Assembly: GCA_028671895.1 (NCBI GenBank)
Contig: JAPMAC010000209.1
Span: 23,272,501-23,336,500 of the forward strand
Origin: Oenanthe sinensis
Lineage: Eukaryota; Streptophyta; Magnoliopsida; Apiales; Apiaceae
DNA length: 64,000 bases
Reading direction: 5' to 3'
The notes under the pieces: generated by a model
Told to the model about the DNA's origin: nothing
The model's database searches: none
What the model saw: the letters and a program-made list of their open reading frames with translations, nothing else
Shown: positions 24,300-36,905 of the stretch, piece after piece
Position numbering within the stretch: the stretch's first letter is position 1
How the letters are laid out: each line of letters opens with the position of its first letter
Translations under genes and position numbers: made by a program

Positions 24300-25495
24300 T
24301 TTTCTCTTTTTTAAACACAGCATCGAGCAACGGGTTAAACAAATTCTTTGAACTTGTAGAGCAATTCGGCAACTAATTCATGGGACTTCTAGGTCATTTA
24401 TTCTCTCTGCAAAATTTGCAAGCAAATTGCTCTTGGTCTCTCGGTCTTCTCTTTATTTCTAGGTCGTCTTTGAGCTAATCGATTTGGGTCTTTGCATCAA
24501 ATCCTTACTAATCGAGAACATCGAACACTTTCATCGAGCATCTGCCTTTAAATTGATTTGTGTGTCTTCGCAGCTCGATTGATTATTTCTTTGAAAATAA
24601 TTTTTTATTTTAGGGTTTATAATTTTGGGGTTATGGCCTCTGAAGAAAAAAATTGAGATTTTTCTTTTTAGATGCAAATAAGGTAATTGGCTGCACTTGG
24701 GTTCTTCTTCACTAATTAATTAAGGTAAAATATCATCTGTCTTTATTCACTTGATAATTATTGTTTTGCATTAGTGCAGAGCTTTAGAATCTCGTAGATT
24801 TATTTGAACATATGAAAAGGCATTAATAAAGCCCGTCGTTAATAAGTATTAGGCATTAATAATTTTGGGGTTATGCCTCTGAAAAAAGGTAATAGAAGAT
24901 GCAGACTCCTAGGACTATGCTCTGGTATGCTTGTCAAGCTAAATTTAACTTCATTGTACTTTGAGTATAACTTGAAAGTCCTTAATAAGTATAAATTAGG
25001 TATGTTGGATATTAATAGTACTCTTATTTCTATATATTACATATATTATTGCTGATTATTCTTTATGCATTTATACATATTTATAAACCTCATTCAAGTT
25101 TGCAACACGATAATCATAATTCATAGGTACATGATGCCTTTTAAGTGCAGACATGTTGCAGATCTGCTAGCAGTGTTCTTACTCATGTTATAAAGTACTC
25201 ATGTTATAAAGGATAACATATTTTACAAGGAAAAGGTATGTATTAGATCTTATTTTGTCACGTATGATTCTTGCCTTTATGATCCAATTGAGATGTCTTG
25301 ACCTTTTGATGAACTAGTTCACATCATTGCCAGAGCCGATTGTACTAGTGCCTTCATTTTTATTTGCATATTAATTTTATAAGTTCGTGCCATTTTGTAC
25401 AAGATTCTGAACTGGGTGTAATGATCTGGATGGTTATTGTGGAAGTTCTTGCTGATGCATTTAAGGTATATCATCTTTAGATGTATTTAGCTTAA
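24300..25495. other. Transcript-like but unassigned stretch
   Basis: The region at 24320-24720 is less AT-rich and reads like a leader (CT-rich, TAGGGTTT words), but no protein is recognisable. A short word, TAATTTTGGGGTTATG followed by CCTCTGAA, occurs twice (about 24626 and 24858), the first copy with an extra G. A 60-codon frame at 24873 has no known features. Confidence 0.3.
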
Positions 25496-25498
25496 TAT

Positions 25499-25776
25499 TG
25501 TTAAATAATGAATAACTTTATTATTTAGTAGATATTAACTAAGATGTTTATATATTATTAAATATAACCAATAAGTTTTGTAATAGTAGTATAAGAGAAA
25601 CCACCAATATTGATGATACATGTACAATTACTATTTTAATATGAACAACCTATTAGTATATATAAAGTTGTTATGTAATCAGATTAGATAGGAAGAAAAG
25701 TTACATTATTATAGACACATTTTATTTACTTTTATTTTCTTTGCACTATTAACACAATTAAATCAAATATCCAACA
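25499..25776 (+). repeat. Candidate 5' LTR of the decayed Copia element
   Basis: The block begins TGTTAAATAATG and ends ATCCAACA. It is followed by a decayed primer site (TTGGTATTAGAGT, from about 25778), one step from TGGTATCAGAG. No matching 3' LTR was found near 29640, so this rests on position and termini only. Confidence 0.4.
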
Positions 25777-25778
25777 TT

Positions 25779-28700
25779 TGGTATTAGAGTTTTAACGATA
25801 AAACAAGGCCTATACCTTACTCCCGCAATATAATATATAACAATGACATTTTCGGGTTCAAATCAACAAGTTATTCTCATTTTCAATGGATAAAATTATA
25901 AATCCTGAAGTATTAAAATGAAGGTCGTTCTCTAAGCAACCCAACACCTATGGAATGTTGTGGAAACTGGCATACCTCAAAATGGGGAAACTGCTACCAC
26001 CACATCAACTTCGACATCAACACACGTTGATTGGCCATAAAGAGATGCATATGCATTAGCCAAAATTCATTTTGCAGTTACAGATACAATTTTTTCCAAA
26101 ATAATGAATGCTACTTCAGCTAAGCAAGTGTGGGATACATTGAAAGATGAATTTGAAGGAAACGAGAAAACAACAGCAATCAAGCTCAAGTCTTTTAGAT
26201 GTGAATTGGAGAATCTCAATATGAAAGATGGAGAGCTAATTAAGAATTACTCTTCTGGAATAATTAAGTTGATAAATGAGTTAAAATCGAATGGTGAGAA
26301 TATTCCTGACCAAAGTGTTGTAGAAAAAATACTGGTTAGTTTGTCCGAGAAATTTGATACAGTTGTGACTGTGATAGAAGAATCTAAGGGTCTCACGCAG
26401 TTAACTATCTTGGAATTAATAGTATCACTATAAATTCATGAGGATAGGATGTTTCGAAAAAATGAAGCATCTAGAGATGGAGCTTTCCGGTCAAAGCACA
26501 AAATATCCTCCTTGAAAAGAAACAAAAAAAAGAGGCACAACAAATAAATGTTATTTTATCTATGCCAAAGAGGCTGAAAAAAGGAGTATGTTCCCTTCAT
26601 GTTCAATATGAAAGAAAACGAATCATGTAGAAAAAAATTGTTGGCACAAAGGAAAACGCCAATGCAATTACTGCAAGAAATTCAATCATACTGAAAATGA
26701 GTGTAGACTCAAAAACTAGCAAGCAGGAAGATCAGAAATAATGGATGATGAAAATCATCTATTCTATGCATATCAGAATGCTAATAATCAAAAGGATATC
26801 TAGCTTATTGATAACGGTTGTACAAATCATATGACCAAGCATTCACATGTTTTCACCAAAATAGACCCATCTATTAAGATACCAGTAAGAATGGGCAATG
26901 GAAAAATTGTGAAATCTGAAGTTAAAGGTACTGTTGCTATGGAAACAAAGAAAGGGACATGTCAAATTAATGACATTCTTTATGTTCCAAATTTGGCTCA
27001 AAATTTACTCAGTGTCCCTCAAATGATGCAAAATGGATTTTTAATTCATTTTCAAAGAGACACGTGTGACATCTATGATCCAATGGGGGGAGTAACATCG
27101 CTTGCATAAAAATGAAACAAAAATATTTTCCCATTCATTGGTAATATAAAACACAAGAAATGTCTATACCAGCCAAAGCAGACGAGCTAATATGGTTATG
27201 GCACAAACGTTTTGGGCATAGTAATTCAAAAGGTTTAAAGTTTCTTTCGGATAAAAATATAGTTAAAGGGCTTCCTCTAATCTCCGAAATTACTGGTGTA
27301 TGTGATGTATGTCAGTTGGGAAAAATGTCAAAAAAGTCATTCCCTTCTGGTCAAGCATGGAGAGTAACAAAAAGATTAGAGTTAGATGTGTGTGGTCTCA
27401 TGAGAACTCTTTCACTTGACAATAGAAAGTAGTTTATCCTCTTTATTGACGATTACTCCCGGATGACATGGTTATACTTCTTGAAAGAAAAATCGGAAGT
27501 ATTTAAAACTTTTAATAAATTTAAGAGTTATGTCAAGAAGAAAAGTGGCTGTCAAATTAAAATCTAAGAAGTGATAATGGAACAGAATATACCTCATCAG
27601 AATTTATTAAAATCTAAGAAGTGATAATGGAACGGAATATACCTCATTAGAATTTAACAAGTTCTGTGAAATAGAAGGTATATATCATCAACACTCGCTG
27701 TTCCATATACACCATAACAGAATGGTGTATGTGAAAGAAAGAATAGAACTGTGATGAAGATGGAAAGAACAATGCTAATAGAAAAATATTTACCAAATAA
27801 GTTTTGGGCAAAAGCTTTTTACACAGTAGTATATCTTCAGAATCGGTTATCCACAAAGACCGTGAATAACGAAACACTTCTTGAAGCATGGTCTGAACGT
27901 AAATCATCTGTAAGTCACTTGAGAATATTCAGATGGATATGTTACATCTATGGCTATAGCTCATAGAGTAAGGGTTATCGAGTCTATAACCCACAATCCA
28001 ACAAATTCCAAATCAGTAGAGATATTATATTTGATGAGAAAGCTTCTTGGGATTAGGAGTAACAGAATCATTCAATCATGAACTAGCACCAGTCATAGTT
28101 GGTCAACCTAAACAATATTTTCAGGAGGAGTCTGAGAGTAGTTCAGATGATCCAGACTCACTAATGTATGAATATGAAAGTTTTTCAGATTCACCGCCTT
28201 TAAAAACTTGACAACTGTCTGATCTATACAAAAATAAAGAAACAGTACCTGATCTAGATCCCGAGCAAGTTAAATTTTGTTACTTTGTCTTGGATGAACC
28301 AAACAATTATGAGCAGACAGCTCAGCACAAAGAATGAAGAGTTGTAATGAAAGAAGCAATATATATGATTGAAAAGAACCATACATGGGTGTTAGTTGAT
28401 AGTTGACACACAAGTACACTATTGGTGTGAAATGGGTGTATAAAACCAAACAAAACCCACGTTCAATACAAAAATACAGGGCAAGATTTGTTGTGAAAGG
28501 TTATTCACACCAATTTGGAGTAAATTATAATGAGACTTTTGTGTTTGTTTCAAGATAGGATACAATCAGAACAATTCTTGCTCTTGCAGCATAACGTAAA
28601 TGAAATATCTACCAGCTTGATGTAAAATCTACATTTCTAAATAGATTCGTAGAAGAAGAAATCTATATTAGGCAACCACCAGGATTCATAATAAAAGTAA

Positions 28701-29640
28701 AGGAAGAAAAAGTCCTAAGATTAAGAAAGGCTTTGTATGCTTAAGCACCATGAGCATGGTACAGTCGGATTGACAAATATTTTCATCAATAAGGATTTAA
28801 GAAAAGTCCAAATGAAGCTACTCTATACATTAAAGTGGAAGGACCTGATCTATTAATTCTTTCTCTTTATGTCGATGATCTCATTGTTACAGGAAATAAC
28901 CTGACAATGATCAATAATTTTAAGGAACGAATGATGGAAATGTTTGGGATGACAGACCTAGGTATGATGAATTACTTTCTTGGGATGGAAATCGATCAAA
29001 CATAAGAAGGCATCTTAATCTGTCAGAAAAATTATACGACTAACATTTTGAAAAAATTTAACATGGATAGATGTAATCCAATTGCAACTCCCTTGGCTCA
29101 AAATAAAAAATTGAGCAAAGATGATGATTCAGGAGAAGCAGATGTTAAGTGCCATAGAAGTATAATTAGCAATTTAATATATTTAACAGCAACAAGGACA
29201 GATATAATGTATGCTACAAGTATGCTATCAAGGTTTATGCAAAAACCAACACAATTACACATGAAGACTGCCAAAAGAGTCATGCGGCATATAAACGACA
29301 CTTTGGAGTATGGATTACAGTTCAGACCTATGAAAAATCATGAAGTAATAGGATATGTTGACAGTGATTGGACGGGGTCAGTAAATGATATGAAAAGAAC
29401 CTCCAGAGACGTGTTTTCACTCAGAAATTGTATATTTTCTTGGTTAAGTCAAAAGCAAGATACAATTGCTCAATCAACAACTGAAGCTGAGTATATAGCA
29501 GCATGTGCAGCAGTTAATCAAGTAATATGACTCAAGAGGATATTGTGATAGCACATCAGCAATTGCTATTGCAAAGAACCCATTACAACATAGAAAGACA
29601 AAACACATCATGAAATGAATTGAATGGATGGTCTCTAGTG
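25779..29640 (+). pseudogene. Decayed Ty1/copia gag-pol
   Basis: All Copia domains are recognisable in order but broken by many stops and frameshifts. Gag lies at 26104-26433 (Val-Trp-Asp-Thr-Leu, LVSLSEKFD), followed by a CCHC knuckle near 26660-26705 and protease at about 26810 (Asp-Asn-Gly-Cys-Thr-Asn-His-Met-Thr). Gag-pre-integrase lies at 27180-27430 (WHKRFGHSN), with integrase fragments to 28000. A duplicated 50-60 bp segment sits at about 27560-27640. Reverse transcriptase is at about 28300-29040 (YVDDLIVTG near 28867) and RNase H at 29048-29640 (STTEAEYIAAC). The 3' end is lost. It is far older than the elements at 13.3, 38.2 and 47.4 kb. Confidence 0.85.
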
Positions 29641-30295
29641 TTATATACGATTAGGTTCAATGTTGTTTTCCTACTGCATGCTTTGCATATTTTTTAAAAT
29701 TCTAAAAATTACTAGTATGTACTAGCTAGCCAAAAGGATTGCAGAGGCTCAATATAGTTTGCATCCATTTGCTACAGACTAAAGTTAGTATATATATTAA
29801 ATTTAGGCCTAGATTTTCTTTCATTCTTTGAGACATGTTTTTCAATTCTAGAATCCAAGGAGTTTATTGATTTTTCAATAAATAATTATTAGTTTGTTAA
29901 TTGATTATCCCTTTGTTTCTATTTATTTGTGGTGTAAAGATAATTTTTTCTAATTGTTCTTCTTTTTAAACATCATTACTAGTCTCTTTTAATGATAACT
30001 GCAGATTATTAGAGTCATAACGATTATGTATTGTAAAAAATGTTAATTTTTGCAGTGCCCCAAACAAGCTTTGAATCATTGCATTTGTTGTGGAGATGAT
30101 GTTTGGATGCTTCATTGAGGATTTATTTTGTACGAATCATCAATTGTGTCAATCATGAATACGATTTGCCAGACTAGTTGTTGTCATTTGAATTCAGTAT
30201 TGTCTGTGTTATATTTATGATTTTTTTGAAAAAATATTACAAGTAAAAATTGGCAGAAAAATAATTATGTTTTGATTTTTTTATAAAAAAGTGGC

Positions 30296-30545
30296 AACTT
30301 ACATAGCGTTTTATAAAGGCTATCCAAACAGTGTTGTTTTAACTACAATAGGATTTCTAGAAGAGCTATACAAGTAAAGTATTGCTTGGATAACACTTAC
30401 TTACATAGCACATTAGAAAGTACTATTTAAATTCAATACTTGGATAGCACTTCGAAAAAGTGCTATGTAGGCGAACCACACTTGCATAGTACTGGCTTAT
30501 ATAGCACTTAAAAGTGCTATTGCAACCTTAAAAAAGAATGCTATT
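30296..30545. repeat. Candidate CACTA-type right subterminal repeats
   Basis: The words CATAGCGTTTTATAAAGGCTATCC, split here by mismatches, ACATAGCAC, GGATAGCACTT, AAGTGCTATGTAGG, ATAGCACTTAAAAGTGC and TGCTATTGAAG recur in both orientations. They match the kind of repeat seen at 24.0-24.2 kb. I could not find the terminal complement of CACTACAAGAAA, so the right end is not fixed. Confidence 0.4.
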
Positions 30546-30559
30546 GAAGTTCAAATATG

Positions 30560-32150
30560 TACTAGAGCATAGCGTGAGTGAACGAGTAACACATGATCCA
30601 TCAATCCACGCACATATGTGCTGGATAATTTTCAACTAGTAGTTTACCAATCAAAGAAAATGAATTATTGTAAGGCGACTGATCACTGATTATAGTTGGG
30701 GCGTCAAGATTCTCTAATACAGTCCAATCCTTATTATTAAATGATAATTAATGTTATAATTGATGAATTGTTATTCAATTAAAAAAAATAAAATTTAGAT
30801 TTTTTTATGAATTTAATCGTTTATTTCACATTTATGTTATTTATTAATTTTACTGTGAATATATTCATATACTGTGAAAACTGTCTTATATCCTGTTGAG
30901 CGCAACCGTTTGTTATTCCTCGTTACTGGTTGGGAATTATTTAAATATTCTGGTAGATATCTCGCGGAGCATTCGTTGGCTCATCTTTGTTTTGTTATAA
31001 AATTATAAATCTTACCGTAAAAGGAGAACATGACACGTCTATTTCATAGGGCATGAAAGGGAAGAGCATGGCTTCCACCCGAGGGAGTAAGTTTCAGAGT
31101 TAGATTTTCATATAAGGATATTAAACTTATTTATAAATATGGTCTCTATTAATTAATCTTTAGGTAAGACAGTGTTGGCTTCTGATATAACTTCGTGTTG
31201 AGGTTATACTAGTATCATAAAGTTCTAGAATACATTTGGTTCGTAACAAGTGACATTGTATTAGTAAATCATTTTTACGACTATAACTTGGGTGATGATT
31301 TGTGAACAGGGTCACTACTATTGTGTTTTATTAGTATAATTGATAAACAGGTGATTCAATATTGTTGGCTTATCACGTGACGGCGTGGATCTCTGAACCT
31401 GGATACGGGGAAATTACATTAACTCTTACTTTGAATAAGACTAATAGAGGATTACTATTTGATTTAAAAAACTTTTTAATTTTAATTTAATTTACACTTT
31501 TCGTTAACACAAAATAACCAAAACATAAAAGATAAAAGGTTAAATCTTACACATCATGCACTCGTATTTTTGTTTGATAGTTAGGTTGGATCTTTTCGAT
31601 ATATTCCTTCGACTCTTCAGCAACAATGGTTGTGTTTATGGTGATGATTGTGGTGGCACTAATTGCTAGAGAGAAAAGTACTACAATGAGAAAATCTTGG
31701 GTTATTTTGTGTTCCTTAAATTAAATGTGCCCTTTGGAATCATAAGCATAGAGATTTGTTTGCTTAGTAATTTTTTTTCAAGATAAATGATACCGATGAC
31801 ACATATAATTACATACAAATACATCCAATAAATATATAAACAATATATGTTTTTTGTTGACTCTATCTGAGATAGTGCACTATCCTTTTTTTTATCAACT
31901 TTACAATTAGGGGGCAAGGTAAAAGGTGTTACGTAAACATAGAAGTATTATTTTTGGAGGACTAAAGGATCAAATATGCTTATATGCAGATGATTATATG
32001 CAGATGATAAACCAACTAAAATAATTACAGATCCTTGGATTTTGCAGAAAAACTAATATTGTCTTTTCTGTTTTATCTTTCTTATTTGACTCTTATAAAA
32101 TATTAAAAATATATATGTATGTATACTTGTTCAAATGAAAATTTAATTTA
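30560..32150. other. Intergenic stretch
   Basis: Nothing recognised. A moderately GC-richer block at about 31040-31440 has no coding potential that I can identify. Confidence 0.5.
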
Positions 32151-32164
32151 AAATGAGGACTAAG

Positions 32165-32560
32165 ACCAAATCTCAAACCTTTATATATAATATTACTTTC
32201 TTCCCCCGCCTAATTCTCTCTCCCACCCATCCACCCACCCTTATCCCCGACCAGATTCTCTCTCCCTTTCTTCTCTCACCGTCTCGAGAATTGTGTTTCG
32301 TTTCTATTATAAACCAGTGTACTACTATGACCATTTCATCATCTCTCTTTTAAACACATCACATTTTTCCTCTAACCAATAATACCGATAATATTCTTTC
32401 ATGACTGACATTTCTTCTTCTCCCTCACCCCATATTTTTTTCACATTTATCATTTTTCCACCAATCTGTGCATGTGATGCATTCCATTATTCTCTCCCAT
32501 ATAGCTTTTAATCTCCTCCTTTTATACCCTTCCCACGGCAGCTCGTCATGAAATCCGGTG
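32165..32560 (+). promoter_or_regulatory. Promoter/leader-like pyrimidine-rich stretch
   Basis: TTATATATAAT at about 32180 is a good TATA-like box. It is followed by nearly 100 bases of C/T-rich sequence with CCACCCATCCACCC and TCTCTCTCCC words, resembling plant core promoters with Y patches and leaders. No coding exon is identified downstream, so this may be an orphan. Confidence 0.25.
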
Positions 32561-32979
32561 ATCTTCATTTTCTAAGATTGTCTTGAGCCATGTTTTAACT
32601 GTTTTAGACCTTGAATTCGATTGTGAAGACGAGACTTTTAATACAATTTCTTCTTTGTATGATACGAGTAGTTTTTATCATAAATTTGAGAAATATCGAT
32701 GAGAGAGAAGCTTACCTCTATTTTTTGGTGATATACATAATTTTTTAGTTGCTTTGTGTTTAAAATTTGGTGATTTATGTTTAAATTTTTAGTGATTTGA
32801 GATGATTTTCGCACCTTATTTTGTTGTGATGTAATGCTACAAATGAGTTGGTAGTGTGGTATGTCGATGTGGTAACTTAAATTTCAATGATTTTGTGTTC
32901 GATTTTGATAATTTATTAGGTAGTTGTAGTGGTGTTCATGGCGTCGGTGGTAATAGATTTATGGTACTTATAATATTGA

Positions 32980-34915
32980 CTATAGTGGCAGAGCCAAGAA
33001 TAAATATGAGGGATAGCCTGATATAAAATAAAAAAAATTCTCTAACAAGTAGGAAAATGTAAAAAAAACATCATAAAGAACATAATTAATTAAAATTACC
33101 TATTTACAGAACTCATCAACGAGATTTCATATTCTGAAATGTTTGAAATACATTTTCAGTTTTCATGCTTAAAAGAAAAGGCTCTTTCCACTCCCGCTAT
33201 TGCTACCGGTAAAAAGCATAGCCAACTTAATAAATTTATAAAATAAATGATGAATCAAATGTTTTTTTTGTATCAATCAACTTTTTACCAAGTCTTGCAA
33301 TTCCATCGAGATTAGAAAACCTTTCGTCATGTGTGATATCTTGAAAATAGGTAGGAAGTGCCCGTTCAAGTTTCATGATTTGAATAGGAGAGAATTGAGA
33401 AGAATATAATTTTGTAAAATTTATCAATCTCTCCTTATCAAACGCAGAAAATAAGTTTTTTGGATCAAGACATGTCATACCAAAAAGTAATTCAGTACCA
33501 ATTTCACCAAACCGATCATTTAACTCTTCACTTTTGTTTCTAAAAAATCTAAGAACATGTCATTGCCGTAGTGGTGTAGATTTTTCAATACCCGAGACTT
33601 GCATAAAACTCTTCTAGGATCAACAAAACTTGAACTCATGTCAACCACAACAATCTTATAATTCTCACAAAATAAAGTAACTTCTTATAAAAAAGATTCT
33701 CATCCATCTGTTCTCATAGATCTTAACAAGTTTTTTGTGACATTAAGTAGGTCCATTACAAATACCTTCATCTACTTCACTAGTTTGTTTGTCACAAAGC
33801 AAGTCTTGGCATTTACATGATCTAGCAATAACATTTATAATGGTATTGAGTTGTGTAAAAGACACAGATATTTGTCGATGTTTTTTCACTGTACCAACAA
33901 GTGCTAATTGTAACTGGTGAGAAAAACAATGTACATTTAACGCAGAAGGATTCCCTTTTAGAATTAAACTCTTTAAACCATTAAACTTTCCTCGCATAAT
34001 ACTAGCACCATCGTATCCTCGCCCATGTATCCTTACTACACTCAGTTGATGCTTTCCCAAAAACTCCTCAACACCGACTTTAAGAAAAAAAGAAGTAGTG
34101 TCACCAACATGGACAACTCCAAGAAAACGTTCTATTATGCAACCACTCTTATTGACATAACGTAAGAGGATAACCATCTCTTCCTTAACATAAATATCGT
34201 GGGATTCATATACCAGAATAGAAAATAAGTCATCTCTAAGCTCACTAAGAATAATTTTAGTAGTCTCAACAACCATTGCTTTAACCACATCCTTTTTCAT
34301 ATCCTCACATAATACAACGTCAAATGTTGCAACCAAACGAGTGTGATAATAAAGTCATCTTTGAATAGTTTGATTTCACAATGCAGTTATTGATTTTGAT
34401 GCATCATATCTTGGAAAGCTTTAATGGACTTGTTATGAACACTATTTATATCTCTGACATGTTCTCTAAATTTTCTCAACTCCAATTTCCAATTGATAAA
34501 CCCTTGTGTCACAAACACATCACTACCACTTTGGCCTCAATGCTCAGGTTCGAATGCTACAGACAATCCACTGAATCTTGAGAGACACTGTACTTTAGCC
34601 AATTAGGATATCATTTGTACCACGTCAAAACAAATCTACTCTTTTTACTTTCAAATAATTTTCAAGGAAAATTTACATTCGATTGGCAAAGTCCCTTCTA
34701 CAAATAAAACCTTATGATCTTTTCTCTGTCATTAACATCTAAGTCATAAATATTTTTTCTCTTGGAGGGATCAATTGACAACTCATCGATATTAACTTCC
34801 TCCTGATTTTGTTGACGATTATGAACAGTGGGTTCACTCACATTTCTGGATTGTACATCACGCATATCATTTTCCAACATAGTCTGATAATATCTCTTCA
34901 TAGAACAAGTCAAAA
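32980..34915 (-). pseudogene. hAT-type transposase relic (TTF/DUF4371 class)
   Basis: Read on the minus strand, the N-terminal part (34913-34698) has the linker seen in TTF-type hAT proteins (IDELSIDPSKRK...DREKIIRFYL). A poorly preserved zinc-finger stretch follows (34690-34340). The catalytic core (34336-33743) has Arg-Gly-x-Gly-Tyr-Asp-Gly-Ala-Ser and a Val-His-Cys-Phe-Ser-His-Gln-Leu-Gln-Leu-Ala block. The C-terminal dimerisation region (33478-33160) ends in LPVAIAGVERAFS, the signature of hAT transposases. Stops and frame changes separate the blocks, so it is inactive. A GTGGCAGAGCCAAG-like word near 32986 resembles sequences near the ends of such elements, but no inverted-repeat pair was confirmed. 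Confidence 0.8.
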
Positions 34916-35231
34916 TTTAAAAATAATATCACTTACTGTATCTCATATATACATTAATAAAAATTATTCTTTAAAAAATTAATTTTAAACAATTTTTTAA
35001 TTTAACCTCTCAGATATACATCAATCATGTATGTATTACTAAATCTAGGTCAAAATAATGAATAAAAATTCAGAATTACGTGAAAAATAGAGAAGAATAA
35101 TAGATGATTAAACAAGTTTGAAAGGAGATTCAGTTTTGTTCTTCAGTTCTTCGGCAGCAATCGATATGAGTAGTGTTTTTACTGAATCAATTTGATATCT
35201 AGCATATGCCCTGCAGCTGTAATCGTGTATG

Positions 35232-35269
<38 letters not shown>

Positions 35270-35582
35270 CTTTATTGTATTTGTCTTTTAATTTTGAGAT
35301 GATGAGCACCTGAGGGTGGGCACAAACTTAAAAATGGATTTGGGCTTTTAAAACAAATATTTATATTGGGCATAATTTTCAGGCCGGGCTCAAACCTACC
35401 TGGCGTTGTGTGTGTGATATCAATGGTGATTGTGATGATGGTGTAATCATAATGGTTTGACGTATATTAGTATTGGTGGTAACATGGTAAAACAATAATA
35501 TATATATATATATATACATATTATAGGAAAAAGGTATATGGACATCACATTTTTGTTGGAGACGATTCACTGCGGATTCGAG
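34916..35582. other. Intergenic stretch with TG/TA microsatellites
   Basis: A (TG)n(TA)n tract lies at about 35231-35269 and a (TA)n tract at about 35497-35515. No gene seen. Confidence 0.6.
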
Positions 35583-35798
35583 CCATAGCACATGGTTTCA
35601 CTTAAAGGGGAATCATTCTATAGAGCACCCAGCACTCACACGTCGTAAAAACCCCACAAGAATTCTTATTCTGAATATGAAATATTCTTTCCATAGCACA
35701 TGGTTTCACTGAAAGGGGAATCATTTTATAGAGCACCCCGCACTCACACCTCGTAAAACCCCCACAATAATTCTTATTCTGAATATGAAATATTCTTT
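35583..35798. repeat. 108-bp tandem duplication next to the plastid fragment
   Basis: Two copies (35583-35690 and 35691-35798) start CCATAGCACATGG and end AATATTCTTT, with few differences. The second copy ends 6 bp before the stop codon of the atpI fragment. The origin of the unit is unknown to me: it could be plastid spacer DNA or nuclear. Confidence 0.75.
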
Positions 35799-35804
35799 GG
35801 CCGA

Positions 35805-36066
35805 TCAATGATGTCCATCCATGGATTCCCCTATATAAGCTGTGGCTAAAGTTGCAAAAATCAAAACTTGAATACCACTTGCAAATAGGAACATGACAGG
35901 TATATGAACCACTAAAGGTACTAAAGAAACAAGAACAACTACTAATTCATCAGCTAATATATTTTGGAAAAGTCGAAAACTAAGTGATAAAGGGTTTGTG
36001 AAATCTTCTAAGATGTTAATGGGTGTCGAAGCCATATAAGTACCGCTTGCAAATATATTTTACAAT
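35805..36066 (-). pseudogene. atpI: Nuclear plastid-DNA insertion: 3' end of atpI
   Basis: The minus-strand frame ending at TGA 35805-35807 encodes the C-terminus of chloroplast ATP synthase subunit a, the membrane proton-channel subunit. Visible motifs are PINILEDFTNPLSLSFRLF, ILADELVVV, SLVPLVV and ending AYIGESMDGHH. Against the conserved family sequence it lacks two residues around the MFL..SGIQ segment and carries Gln in place of Gly in RLFGNIL. Upstream of the conserved part, a short Gly-Lys-Tyr-Ile word remains and then the similarity is scrambled, so only about 80 of some 247 codons are present. The lesions and nuclear flanks mark it as a decayed plastid-derived fragment, not plastome sequence. 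Confidence 0.85.
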
Positions 36067-36105
36067 GTTATGCATGCAGTAACAAAAAGGGGTCTCCATA
36101 TAACT

Positions 36106-36136
36106 TAACACACACACACACACACATATATATAGA
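36106..36136. repeat. (CA)n(TA)n microsatellite
   Basis: A run of CA dinucleotides passes into TATATA. It lies just right of the plastid-derived fragment. Confidence 0.9.
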
Positions 36137-36164
36137 GTAAGAGAGAACTCTCTTATAAACTCAA

Positions 36165-36905
36165 AATACATATATTTTTCTTACTAATCATCAAATACAA
36201 GTATAATAAATAAATAATTAAATTATATATATATAATATTGAAAATTACCTATAATAATGAATAAATAGATAAATGATTCTACATCAAAATCATATTACT
36301 CAGAATAGAATTCTACGATGAAATCAAATTGAAAATTAGATTTTTCTCTTAGTTTTTATGTATTAAATTATTTATGAAGGTTATATACGGTTTATATGTT
36401 ACATTACACTCATAATTTATGTGTTATAAACTATAAATATGACTAGTTTTAAAGTTATTATGAGATTCTACAGTAGAATCAATAGGTTCTTTTTGAAACT
36501 TTATATAAGATAGCACTTTCTAGAATAATGGCCGAACTTTTTATATAGAGTTCAAGCAAGAATCACTATATCTACGAACAAGATACATATATTTTTAATT
36601 TATTAATCAAATACATATATAAATAAATCAAAAAAAAGTTACCCAACTTTTCTTTGAAAAAATTATTGACAATCACTAATAATAGTGATAAAATTAAAAT
36701 TTAAAATCATATTTTTTAGCTTAGTTTTTAAGTATTAAATTTTTTGTAAAGATGATATATAATTAATATTTCATATTAAAATCAAAATTTTCAATGTTAT
36801 AAAGTATAAGTATGGTTATTTAAAAAAAATTATGAGATTCTACATAAGAATCGAATGTTCTTCCGGAACTCTATATAAGAAGACATTTTCTAGAATAATG
36901 GTATA
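36165..36905. repeat. Diverged tandem duplication, about 370 bp per copy
   Basis: Copy one (about 36165-36530) and copy two (about 36583-36900) share ACATATATTTTT near the start. Near their ends both have TTATGAGATTCTACA, then a TTCT...GAACT block and TTCTAGAATAATGG. The copies have diverged by many changes. Confidence 0.55.

Noticed and set aside
35602..35808. A 68-residue minus-strand frame made of two similar halves
   Set aside because: It is the translation of the 108-bp tandem DNA repeat (108 = 36 codons), which keeps any frame open; it has no ATG and no family resemblance.
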